64,000 nucleotides of DNA from Ovis canadensis (GCF_042477335.2 NC_091251.1:37030501-37094500); one strand, 5' to 3'; positions 22,442 through 32,858 are shown, counted from the stretch's first letter. The notes: a model not told the origin generated them from the letters alone. Program-made: numbers and translations.

Positions 22442-22879
22442 GTGAGTCAGTACAGGTCCTCCTGGCACTCCCGTCACTAGTTTCTTTGGCACTCCTGTCG
22501 CCAGTTTTTGGGGTTTTATTCCCCTCTCTTAATATATATATTTTATTGAAGCATAGTTGACTTAAAATGTTTCAGGTGCACAGCAAGATGATTATACATA
22601 TACACATATATTATTTTAGAAATTATTTTCTACTGTAAGTTACTACAAGATATTAACCATAGTTCCCTGTGCTATACAGTAAACCTGGTTGGTCATTGCA
22701 TATCTATTTTTTAAATTAGAAATCTGGCCTTGTGTTCATACTAAGTCAAACTAGTAGAATCAAAATGTCATAAAATTTTTAGCTAGGCAAAAATTTATAA
22801 GTTTTCTAAAGTATATATTGTACATTTTATTTATATATATGTATACAAACGTTTTCTACTACTCTTCATAAAGGCTTGA

Positions 22880-23165
22880 GAAAGAACATTAAAAAAAAGT
22901 TATGATTTGAGAGAATAGCATTGAAAAATGTATGTTATCATATGTGAAACAGATTGCCAGTCCAGGTTCTATGCATGACACAGGGTGCTTAGGGCTGGTG
23001 CACTGGGATGACCCAGAGGGATGGGGTGGGGAGGGAGGTGGGAGGGGGGGTTCAGGATGAGGAACATATGTATATCCATGGCAGATTCATGTCAATGTAT
23101 GGCAAAAATTACTACAATATTGTAAAATAATTAGCCTCCAATTAAAATAAAAAAAATTTTTTTAA
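22880..23165 (+). mobile_element. L1 3'-UTR tail, first of two
   Basis: 'gattgccagtccaggttc' through a G-rich stretch (23023-23050) to 'gcctccaattaaaataaa' and poly(A). The G-rich run fits a G-quadruplex motif typical of L1 3' UTRs. Confidence 0.8.
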
Positions 23166-23169
23166 AAAG

Positions 23170-23800
23170 AAAGAAAGAGACATGTACCCCAGTGTTCATC
23201 ACAGCACTGTTTACAATGGTCAGGACATGGAAGCAACCTAGATGTCCATCTGCAGATGAATGGATAAGAAAGCTGTGGTACATATACACAATGGAGTATT
23301 ACTCAGCTATTAAAAAGAATACATTTGAATCCATTCTAATGAGGTGGATGAAACTGGAGCCTATTATACAGAATGAAGTAAGTCAGAAATAAAAACACCA
23401 ATACAGTATACTAACACATATACATGGAATTTAGAAAGATGGTAATGATGATCCTATATATGAGACAGCAAAAGAGACACAGATGTAAAGAAGACTTTTG
23501 GACTCTGTGGGAGAAGGCGAGGGTGGGATGATTTGAGAGAATAGCATTGAAACATGTATATTACCATATGTGAAACAGATTGCCAGTCCAGGTTCAATGC
23601 ATGACACAGGGTGCTCAGGGCCGGTGCACTGGGATGACCCAGAGGGATGGGATGGGGAGGGAGGTGGGAGGGGGGGTTCAGGATGGGGAACACATGTACA
23701 GCCATGGCAGATTCATGTCAGTGTATGGCAAAAATCACCACAATATTGTAAAGTAATTAGCCTCCAATTAAAACAAATTAATTAATTTTTTAAAAAAGTT
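23170..23800 (+). mobile_element. L1 3' end, second of two
   Basis: Longer copy starting in the ORF2 C-terminus ('MEYYSAIKKNTF', near 23279) and ending in the same 3' UTR; its last 260 bp repeat 22911-23160 with few changes. G-rich run at 23648-23676. Confidence 0.8.
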
Positions 23801-24673
23801 GGAGAAATTAGAAAACATCAACTAAATGAAATGGAAGCACTGAATATGAAATAGAAAAAGTGAAATAAACTAGATAAAAGCAAAAGATCATCATATAGTC
23901 CAGTTGTCTTTAAACATGACCGCTCATTAGACACTTAATCTGGAGCTCTGGAGGAAAAACAGTAACACCTGGACATTTGTATTTTTCAAAAAACTTCAAG
24001 ATAATTCTGATATGCATCTGGATTTTAAAAAGTGATTACAGGTTTTTCTGTTAAATCGTAGTTTTGGTGATATAGAGTTCTACTATTTTTCTGTTGATCA
24101 GTTATGATACAATGGTATTGAATAGTTACATAACCACAATAGGAAAAGATGTTTATCAGTTTTCACAATCATATCCAGACAAAAATAAAAAGTAATAACA
24201 ATTGCAAGCCATGATGGGAACATGATTAACCTAACAGTATAAAATAATTACATGCAATTTGGGGGGTCAAACAGAGTGATGTGGTAAGTGGAAATGCGTA
24301 CACGCACACGTTTTCATCCTCCCATCTGGTCTATGTCTTTTGGTTGGTGCATTTAATCCATTTACATTTAGGGTAATTATTAATATGCATGATCCTATTA
24401 CAGTTTTCTTAATTGTTTTGGGTTTATTTTGTGTAGGTTTTTTTCTTCTCTGTGTATCCTACCTAGAGAAGTTCCATTAGCATTTGTTGTAAAGCTGGTT
24501 TGGTGGTGCTGAATTCTTTTAACTTTTGCTTGTCTGGGAAGCTTTTGATTTCTCCAGCAAATCTGAGCAAGAGTCTTACTCAGTAGAGTATTCTTGGTTG
24601 CAGGTTCTTCCCTTTCATCATTTTAAATATATACTGCCATTCGCTTCTGGATGGTAGAGTTTCTGTTGAGAAA

Positions 24674-25513
24674 TCAGCTAGTAGGAGTTTCCTTGTATGC
24701 TGTTTTTTGTTTTCCCCTTGTTGCTTTTAACATTTTATCTTTGTTTTTAATTTTTGTCAGTTTGATTACTATGCATCTCAGTGTGTTCCTCCTTGGGTTT
24801 ATCCTGCCTGGGACTCTCTGTGCTTCCTGGACTTGGTTGATTAGTTCCTTTCCCATGTTAAGGAAGTTTTTAGCTATTATCTCTTTGAATATTTTCTCAG
24901 GTCTTTTCTCTTGTCTCCTTCTGGGACCCCTATAATGTGAATGTTTGGTGTGTTTAATGTTGTCCCTTAGGTTATCTTGTTTCTTTTCATTCTTTTTTTC
25001 TATATTCTGTTCTGTGGCAGTGATTTCCACCATTCTGCCCTCCAGGTCATTTATCTGTTCTGCCTCAGCTATTCTGCTATTGATTCCTTCTAGTGTATTA
25101 TTCTGGAGAAGGCAATGGCACCCCTCTCCAGCACTCTTGCCTGGAAAATTCCATGGACGGAGGTGCCTGGTGGGCCGCAGTCCATGGGGTTGCTAAGAGT
25201 CGGACACGACTGAGCGACTTCACTTTCACTTTTCACTTTCATGCATTGGAGAAGGAAATGGCAACCCACTCTAGTGTTCTTGCCTGGAGAATCCCAGGGA
25301 CGGGGGAGCCTGGTGGGCTGCCGTCTATGGGGTCGCACAGAGTCGGACACGACTGAAGCGACTTAGCAGCAGCAGCAGCAGTGTATTATTCATCTCTATT
25401 TGCTTGTTCTTTAGTTCTTGTAAGTCTTTGATAAACATTTCTTGAATCTTCTCCACTGTTTTCCCAAATGTGTCCCAGTTATATCTGGGACATAACTTTC
25501 TCCTTTTCATCAT
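24674..25513 (-). pseudogene. L1 ORF1 remnant split by a SINE
   Basis: Minus-strand L1 ORF1p-like reading: N-terminal part from 25513 ('MMKRRKLCPRYNWD'), then a Bov-A2 insertion at 25104-25380, then from 25103 'EKIFKEIIAKNFLNMGK' and 'INPRRNTLRC', which are hallmarks of the L1 ORF1 RNA-binding and C-terminal domains. Interrupted and not functional. Confidence 0.8.
25104..25380 (+). mobile_element. Bov-A2 SINE inside L1 ORF1
   Basis: Dimeric SINE ending in (CAG)n, with the perfect TSD 'gtgtattattc' (25093-25103 and 25381-25391). Confidence 0.95.
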
Positions 25514-25559
25514 GGTTCGTTTTCTGTAATGTGGTTTTTGTTTTAGTTGCTGTGGGACT

Positions 25560-26399
25560 TTGCTTTTTGCTTCTTCTGTCTGCCCTCTGATGGAGGAGGC
25601 TAAGCAGCCTATATAAGCTTCCTGATGGGAGGGACTGGTAATGGGAAAAACTGGGTCTTGCTCTTGTGAGCAGGGCCTTGCTTAGTAAAGCTTTAATCCA
25701 ATTATCTGCTAATGGGTGGGGTATCATTCCCTCCCTGGTAGTTGTTTGGCCTGAGGCTCTCTGGTAGGGTTAATGGCGACCTCCAAGAGGGTTTATACTG
25801 AAGGGAACCTTCCTGACCTGCTGCTGCCAGGGCCCCTGTCCCTGTGTTGAGCCCCTGCCAACCCACACCTCCCCAGGAGGCCCTCTGACACTAGCAGGTA
25901 GTTTTGGTTCTGCTACCCTCCTGTGGAGTTGCTGCTCCTTTCCTCTGGGTCTTGGTGCTCATAAGATTTATTTTGTGCCCTCCAAGACTGGCAACTCTGT
26001 TTCCCCCAGTTCTGTGGAAGTCATATAATCAAATACTGCTAACCTTGAAAGCCAGATTCCCTGGGGATCCCTAGTCTCTTTGCCAGATCCCCAGTCTCTT
26101 TGTCAGATCCCCAAACTGGGAAGCCTGACATGGGGCTCAGAACCTTCACAGCAGTGGGAGAACTTTGGTATTATTGTTTCCCAGTTTGTGGGTCACTCAC
26201 CTGGCTGGTATGGGATTTGACTTTATCATATTGCACCCCTCCTACCATCTAGCTGCAGCCTCTTCTTTGTCTTTGGACCCGGGCTATCTTTTTTTGGTGT
26301 TCCAGCATCCTCCTGTCAATGATTGTCCAACAGCTAGTTGCAATTTTGGTGCTCTCACAGGAGGAGATGAGTGCATGTCTTACTCTGCCATCTTGAACA
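25560..26399 (-). mobile_element. L1 5' UTR, antisense
   Basis: The reverse complement from 26399 starts 'gttcaagatggcagagtaag', the canonical L1 5' start, so this element kept its promoter end. Related sequence lies at 41745-42508. Confidence 0.7.
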
Positions 26400-26402
26400 G
26401 CC

Positions 26403-28297
26403 GCACTCCTGTCACTTGTAACCAGACATTCCCATTGCTATATTATGAATAGTCTGCATCTGTAAAATATTATTGATCAAAATATTTGCTTATTCTCATA
26501 AGTAACCCATTCTAAGAATATATGATTCAATGAATATTAAACACTGATTATCTCAAATATTAGCCCTTATAGTTATGATTGTAGTGGCATTTTTGTCATG
26601 TCCATGAACATATCCAAGGTAATTTAAACTTTCTCTAAATTCATTGACATTTATGTTTTCAAAGTTGAACTTTTTGTTCCTATGCAATAAAACTTGCTGT
26701 CCACATTTCTATCTAAATTATGATGCTTAGAATTCTAGCTATTAAAATGAGGGGAAAGTATCAGATTTAAAAAATTTTTAATTACACTTGCCAAGGTTTT
26801 CAATGTCACCAGAATATAGGATTTACCCCCCTTATCACCCTCTCACCAGCAATGAGGTTGAAAGTATAATAATTACCAGTTTGAAAGATGCAAATTTAGT
26901 TTTTCTCTTCTGTGGTTGGGGTTATATAATTATTATATGATGACTGTCTATTAATGCCTCATATTAAATTCTATTTACAAATCCTGTTTGTCTTCTTAAA
27001 GTGATTTACACTGAAAACACCACTGAATAATCCCTTGGAGATATATATTCATGTGCCTAAGGAATCTTTGACTCATCTCAATTTTTAAAAATATTTTGGA
27101 TAAAGAGTCCTGATCTGGACTCAGTATCCACATTTTAGGAGGAGACATTCTAGATAGACAGCCTCTCTCAGGCCCTTCCCAGTCTATAAACCTAAGCTTC
27201 CTTAACACTCCCAAGCAAGTTTAAAAACAAAGAGGAAAAGTTAGGTCTAACCAGCTGTTTGTACACCCATGTTCAAAGCAGCATAATTCACAACAGCCAA
27301 AAGGTGAAAGGAATTCATCTCAATCTCTATCCAGAAACATTTACTGAAAAAGCCTAACACTTTTGCCACTTTAGGAGGATGTTTTCCTCATAATAAGTAG
27401 ACTTTTATGTAGAGTAAAAAATCGATTCTCAAACTCTAGTGGGTTGAGTATCACCTCGTGAATTTGTTTAAAGTGCAAATTTCTGAGTCCATTCACAGAG
27501 ATCCTGATTAATCAGGTAGGATGAAAAACCATCGAGTATATATTACACAGGAAGTAAGGCGATTTTGCAGTGTGAGGTTACCAGAAGAAACCTTAAGAAA
27601 CATTGCCGGAGTGTACGTCACACTGTCTATTCTCTGCTCTCTGTCTCTGCGTTTGTCTTTGTCCTTGTCTGTCTGTCTGTGTCTTTCTCTGACCATTGAT
27701 AGTTAATCTCTATTCCTACCTTCAGCCCTAATCTGCCACTAATTTACTTTCTGCTGTGTCCCTGTACTAAGTTTTTGAATAAGAAGAGGAATGAACGTGG
27801 ATTGCTTCATTACATATTAACATTCTTTATTAATGATAATAAGTAAAAGCTTATAGTTGGCACATGAATAGTAAACATAGGATCAAAATACAATATAGTC
27901 AGAAAAAAAGAATTATTAAACACATAGGTAACTTTTAAATTAGAGATGAGGCAATAAATATTATTCCCTGAAGAACTGGTGCTGAGATTACATAGAAACC
28001 ATGTGAAAAAAAAAACCCACCTCCCATTATACTTCAAAATAAATTCCAGATGGATGAAAGGTTTAAATTTTTAAAAATCCATAAAGAAGTAAGATAGAGT
28101 GAGAGAAAATGCATATCCATGGGGGTGAGCAAAGATTTTAAGAAGCCTGAAACCACAGCATGAATTCCTAAACAAAGGATGAAGGGCTTAGAGGATATAC
28201 AAAATGAAGGGCTGTCCTGGTCCTGGTGCTACAGGAGCCTCAGCTCTGCTGCCTATGCTCACCCTGTCCTGCTCTCTCCAGCCCAAGACACCACAGA
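26403..28297. other. Unique duplicated sequence, no gene
   Basis: Matches 9400-10270 and 11010-11800 of copy A. About 400 bp near 27490-27895 are absent from copy A, where a BovB lies. No coding frame is supported. Confidence 0.5.
27743..27835 (+). repeat. Partner of the 91-bp block at 18680-18770
   Basis: Near-identical to 18680-18770 but at a non-paralogous place in the duplication unit. Confidence 0.7.
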
Positions 28298-28621
28298 GAC
28301 TCCAGGGTCCCCTTTCTGGGAATGTGTGCAGAGCTCCCTGGTTTGAGCCAATGGGATCACTCTGCTGAAGGGACTTCTTCAGGAGGCTGATGAGAGAGTG
28401 AAAGCAAGGGTGTGAGGAATGGCTTCTGAACATGCTCACACACAGAGTGCCCTCTCCCACATCAACACTTAGGATCAGTTGTTTCTTTCTTGGCCCATTC
28501 TCTGATTTCCTATCTTCAGATTTCCTCTTCTCTATGCTCTGTGATATGTGTCCCCATATCGACCTGATTGTAGCACCACCTGTCTACTCACATATCTACA
28601 AACTGGATCCACCCTGGAGTC
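28298..28621. repeat. 324-bp segment with 11-bp perfect inverted ends, copy B only
   Basis: Begins 'gactccagggt' (28298-28308) and ends 'accctggagtc' (28611-28621), exact reverse complements. At the matching position copy A (near 11806) goes directly from 'accacagaga' to 'gcacaaatattg'. No clear TSD. Either a terminal-inverted-repeat insertion or a deletion in copy A. Confidence 0.6.
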
Positions 28622-28825
28622 AAATATTGATATCCATCTCCACCTTGGTCAGGGTTCCTGGGTTATCAATATTAGAAAATTACTCAGGTTGTCCCAGTAA
28701 AGGACTTCGTTTCTAGCAAGAGAACAGTAGAGTTTAAAAAAAAAAACAAACAGAAAGCTGTCCTGCAGCAGCACAGCTAGGCCTTGTGGAAAGTGGATCT
28801 GTTTTTCTTTTTCTAACAGCTCTCT

Positions 28826-28871
28826 GCTGCTAAGTCGCTTCAGTCTTGTCTGATTCTGTGTGACCCCATAG
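28826..28871 (-). mobile_element. 46-bp severely truncated Bov-A SINE
   Basis: 'gctgctaagtcgcttcagtc' through 'gaccccatag' only, flanked by the perfect TSD 'acagctctct' (28816-28825 and 28872-28881). Copy A has the empty site near 12001. Confidence 0.85.
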
Positions 28872-29098
28872 ACAGCTCTCTAGTGGCTCAGAAATTATTT
28901 TGGTACTTGTCACTTTGGTGGTCTGTCTGTTTCTGGCAGTCTCATAGGATTACAAAGACAGCCTAGGGAAGGAGGTACACTCTAGCATCAGGTAAGGAAA
29001 CTAGACTGAAAGAAGCCATAGAATAGTACTGAAGAACAGAAATGTGGAAATCAGGCTGACTTGTCACAAGGGCTTGAACTAAGATTCTGCCAGACCTA

Positions 29099-29563
29099 CA
29101 TGTACACACTGCTATATTTAAAATGGATAACCAATAAAGACCTATTGTATAGCACATGGAACTCTGTTCAGTGTTATGTGCCAGCCTGGATGGGAGGGGT
29201 GTTTGGGGAAGAATGGTGGTGGTGTTGGTTTAGCTGCTAAGTCATTTCCAACTCCTGCAACCACATGGACTGGGGCCTGCCAGGCTCCTCTGCCTACGGG
29301 ATTCTCCAGCCAAGAATACTGGAGTGGGCTGCCATTTCCTTCTCCAGGGGATCTTCCCAACCCAGGAATCGAACCTGAGTCTCCTGCCTTGCAGGCAAAT
29401 TCTTTACCAACTGAGCTATGAGGGAAGCCCTATGTATATATATAGCTAAGTTTATTTGCTTTTTACCTGAAACTATCACTACATTGTTAATTGGCTATAC
29501 CCCAGTACAAAATGTTTTTGGTGTTAACAAAATAAAAATTAAAAAGCAAAACAAAAAACCAAA
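29099..29563 (+). mobile_element. L1 3' end, copy B only
   Basis: Flanked by the perfect 17-bp TSD 'agattctgccagaccta' (29082-29098 and 29564-29580). L1 tail 'gctataccccagtacaaaatg' and poly(A)-rich end; interrupted by a Bov-tA at 29218-29430. Confidence 0.85.
29218..29430 (-). mobile_element. Bov-tA SINE inside the L1 tail
   Basis: Antisense SINE, 'ttggtttagctgctaagtcatttcc' to 'gagctatgagggaagccc'. Younger than the L1 it interrupts. Confidence 0.85.
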
Positions 29564-29945
29564 AGATTCTGCCAGACCTAAAGTAAGATTTCAGACAACA
29601 TCCCTTCACAAAGAGATCCTAAATACAATCAAAACAAAAACAATATTAAAAAGAATATCTTTATCATAAGCTTGCTTGGATGATGATGACCAGGAGGAGG
29701 AGGACGTAGAGTGCTTAACTTAGTGCTTGGCACATAATTGCCTGTGATCTTAGCCATTGTTATTCATGATTTTTATTTTTACTTAATGGCAACCTCAAAA
29801 ATATACTTATCTCAGCTGTTCAGCCTTGCTTTTCTGTTTTCCTGCTCCAAGCTCTGACACTCAGGGGAAGTGAATATTCTCAGTATCAGGATCTCTCCAG
29901 CCCAGTCCTTAACACATCCACTCTCTGAAGCACTGATGATACAAG

Positions 29946-30530
29946 TGAAACCGTTTACCTCAAACTGGGACTTGAACTCAAGTGCTGGGACTCAAACCCA
30001 GCCAAAACCCAGCTTGGGGCTTGAACCCACGTGGCTGGGACTCAAACCCATCCCAAACCCACAGTACCTGGTTTCAGGGCCTAAAGAAGTTCAGATTCTT
30101 GATGTCTCATCCCAGAAAGAATTCCGTGAGAGACAAAGTGATAGGTAAGAGATGGATTTATGCAGATTCAGAGAGAAGCATACTCCACAGACGGATTGTG
30201 GGCCATCACAGAGGGCAAGTGAGGCTGTGAAATGTGGCATGATTAATTTTTATAGGCTGGGTAATTTCACATGCTAATGAGTAGGAGGATTATTCCAACT
30301 ATTTTGGGGAAGGGGTGGGATTCCGTCCACTGGCCCACTCCTTGGTCTTTTGACAGTGCTTTGGAACTGTCCTGGCACCTCTGGGTGTGTCATTTCACTT
30401 GCTGATTGAAGATCAAGGTCTAGTCTTGCCTGCCATCTTGGTCCCATTTGATTCTAACTGGTTTATATTGTGTCCTTGGGCTATGTCATTCTTTCAAAAG
30501 TTGTGCCCTGCCCTTTCCCCTCCTGTTACA
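29946..30530 (-). mobile_element. Solo LTR of an endogenous retrovirus, copy B only
   Basis: 585 bp. In minus orientation it begins TGTAACAGG and ends TTTCA (TG...CA). It is flanked by 'caag' on both sides (29942-29945 and 30531-30534). Minus-strand TATA-like 'caatataaac' at 30470-30461. The U5 side carries two or three near-repeats of 'gggtttgagtcccagc' (29960-30060). No internal viral genes. Copy A has the empty site near 13150. Confidence 0.8.
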
Positions 30531-31559
30531 CAAGGACTCAATGAGGCAAAGAGGCCATGGGCAAAGATAGGTCAAGAAGCTTGCTCCCTAGTGTACCTAA
30601 AGTGCTTGCCTTTCCCTGGGAAGAAAGCCTCTTAGGAGAATTAATGCTTAACCATAAGATTTGAAATAGAAATAACAAATGATCAATAGACCCAGGAGTC
30701 CTCTATGAATGATGACACTTTCCACTATAGTAAACTGCACCCTGATGTCTAGAACTTGGGTCTGTTTTCTGGGCCACAGGTCACTACTGCCCCGGCTCCC
30801 TTAAGGAATGCTTTTCTTAAAATCCTTAACATAATTAGTATGAAGCATTATAATGACATGTCTCAGAAGTAGGTGCCAAACTAATATTTCCATTTCATTT
30901 TAAAGCAGTAGAATTCTTGAAAAATATAAGGCATCTACCCAGTTTCCCATATTTGTGTGACAAATACACTTCCTCATGTATATGACAAGTATTAGGGAAA
31001 TATTAGTGCTCCTACAGTGGGGTGAATAGACACGGAGACACACACATGTGGAGGGAAAGTTGTGACTGTGCAGTCTCTGATGTGAGGGTACCGTGATGAC
31101 AGATAGGCACACAAGATGGGAAGAATTTAGAGACAGGAAAACCTGAGAAGGAAACATGAAGTCTGCTTTAAAGAAAAGATTGGAAAAAGACTCACAAGGT
31201 CAGTAATGCACCTGAGTGGAAGAGTTCTTCTTAGTGGGGAGAGGAGGCAGAGGAGACTGTAACATGGACCCACAATTCCAGGCGATGAGGTGATGGTATT
31301 TACACCAACCCACACACATATGGTGCTCACGTGACATGATGGATCTTGCTCGATCCCTTGTGAAGGGCACTGGAGTTTAGAAATGAGCAAGAGGAGAAAG
31401 TCAGAAGATGAAGAATGGTCCTCAGAAAAGCAGGATGTTGGTAAGGGGAAGCGGGGATCAAGTGCAGCTCTTCTCAGGGCAAGTTCTTAACTCCAGGAAG
31501 AGAACTTGAGAGAACTTCTTTACTCCAGAAGGAGAGCAAGCACATGAGCCTCCTCTCTG

Positions 31560-31745
31560 CCTCTCGCCCCACTGCCCTCTCGACATCTTGTCCGCATTTA
31601 CCCTTCTCTCCTGGCCTTCATCTCGCTCTTGCTCTCTTCCTCAGTTCTTCCTCGTTACCTTCTCTCTCTGTTTCCCTTCATCGTGTCTCTCTCCATCCCT
31701 TTCTCCTTTTCTCTCCTTCTTCCTTCACTTTTCCCTCTTACCCAC
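31560..31745 (+). repeat. Polypyrimidine tract before RNASE9-like B
   Basis: Paralogue of 15396-15580; C/T-rich with less pure (TC)n, ending about 200 bp before the coding exon. Confidence 0.8.
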
Positions 31746-31930
31746 AGTCTTCTAGACTAACTGTAGGTCCTCTAAGGTCACTTTGGAGTAAATATTTTCC
31801 TGGTATCGAAACAGAACTGAGATGTCAGTTTTAAAACTGTCCAAAGTCTTCGAGCTCAGAACAGAAGTAGGTGGTAGAATGGGCCATACACAGGAACCGA
31901 AGGCACAGCCTCACAGTGGACATAACTCCT

Positions 31931-31951
31931 TCTCTCTTGTATTCCCTTCAG
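31931..31951 (+). other. Splice acceptor of RNASE9-like B coding exon
   Basis: 'tctcttgtattcccttcag', AG at 31950-31951, the same as in copy A. The exon begins six bases before the ATG. Confidence 0.75.
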
Positions 31952-31957
31952 GGAAAT

Positions 31958-32518
31958 ATGGGGACTCTGATCAACATGCTGCCCCTGTTTCTGCTCTTCC
32001 TGCTCCTGAAGCCACTGAAATTCGAGCTGATAATTGATGGTTCTTTAATAGATAAAGAATTTGAAGAGCATTTAGATGGTACAAGTCCTACCAGAGCACC
32101 TACCAAGGAATTATTCAAAGCCCATGTCATTATTGATCGTAAAAGACCCTTACGTGATCCAACATACTGCAGCGATGAAATGAAGATAAAAAATGTTCAC
32201 CGTAGGCTTTATTGTGTGAAGGAACATTTCTTCCTTCAAGCATCGTATGAGGACATTGAAAAGATCTGTCATAACACGTTTATGTCTTGTGGCGAAGAAG
32301 TTGGGACTTGTTACACGAGTCATAAAAAAATAAAAGCAGTGCATTGTGTTTTAACAAGTGGGATCAAGATGCCAGATTGTGAATACACTTCCTCTTATGA
32401 GAAGGGATGGGTCTTTATCACTTGTCGATGGCAAAATGATATCAGAGAAATTATCCCTGAATCTGTGGTTGGTATGTTGACATCCACCGGGAAAGTACCT
32501 TCCTCCCAACATTCTTAA
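31958..32518 (+). CDS. RNASE9-like protein B (diverged paralogue)
   Basis: A 186-aa secreted RNase A-superfamily protein, paralogous to gene A. Signal peptide at residues 1-20 (LFLLFLLL core). The linker is six residues shorter than in A and keeps SPTRAPTKE. All eight cysteines remain (TYC, LYC, KIC, MSC, GTC, VHC, DC, ITC). Catalytic positions are lost as in A: CVKEH at the Lys41 site and PES at the His119 site. The block RLYCVKEHFFLQASY is identical to A, while the loop between cysteines four and five is CGEEVGTC instead of basic CKDGIRKC. By eye the mature RNase domain is about 63% identical to A (44 differences in 118). The C-terminus runs 10 residues past the end of A because of an indel at the stop region. 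The frame is open and splice and poly(A) signals are kept, so it is probably functional; expression is not shown. Confidence 0.88.
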   Translation: MGTLINMLPLFLLFLLLKPLKFELIIDGSLIDKEFEEHLDGTSPTRAPTKELFKAHVIIDRKRPLRDPTYCSDEMKIKNVHRRLYCVKEHFFLQASYEDIEKICHNTFMSCGEEVGTCYTSHKKIKAVHCVLTSGIKMPDCEYTSSYEKGWVFITCRWQNDIREIIPESVVGMLTSTGKVPSSQHS

Positions 32519-32852
32519 AGTATATTCTGAAAGACGTTAGAGCTAGAAGACAGAAACTTATCCTTACTGATCCTTACAAGCAAACTTGAGGATGGACATT
32601 TGGATCTCATTTGCTTTAGTCATCCACCACCTGCCCTTTTTCTCCTTGCATCAGACAAAGGAAAGGTGGGCAGGGCTAAGATATAGTGCTCTGAGATGTG
32701 ATTTCAGTCAAGTCATACAGTTCAGCACATTTTGAATGTGTTGTGAGGATGAATGCCTGAAGGGAAAGGATGACCATCAGCAAGCCGTTAGGAAATGGGT
32801 GCTGAGGTATGCTTCAAAGTTGTATTCATGGAATGTCTGGTTCAGTAGAAAT

Positions 32853-32858
32853 AATAAA
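32853..32858 (+). promoter_or_regulatory. Polyadenylation signal of RNASE9-like B
   Basis: 'aataaa' with the same 'ggttcagtagaaat' upstream and GT-rich downstream text as gene A. The 3' UTR would be about 360 nt. Confidence 0.65.

Larger units (their letters stand above)
22500..26402 (-). mobile_element. Rearranged L1 insertion, copy B only
   Basis: Bounded by the 11-bp TSD 'gcactcctgtc' (22489-22499 and 26403-26413). Copy A has the empty site at about 9388. Right end: L1 5' UTR and ORF1 on the minus strand. Left end: antisense 3'-UTR text near 22525-22720. ORF2 is missing, and two + strand L1 tails (22880-23800) lie inside, so it is a nested or deleted composite. Confidence 0.75.

Noticed and set aside
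22911-23790. CRISPR-like or satellite repeat
   Set aside because: The two similar units are L1 3' UTR tails, not regularly spaced repeats.
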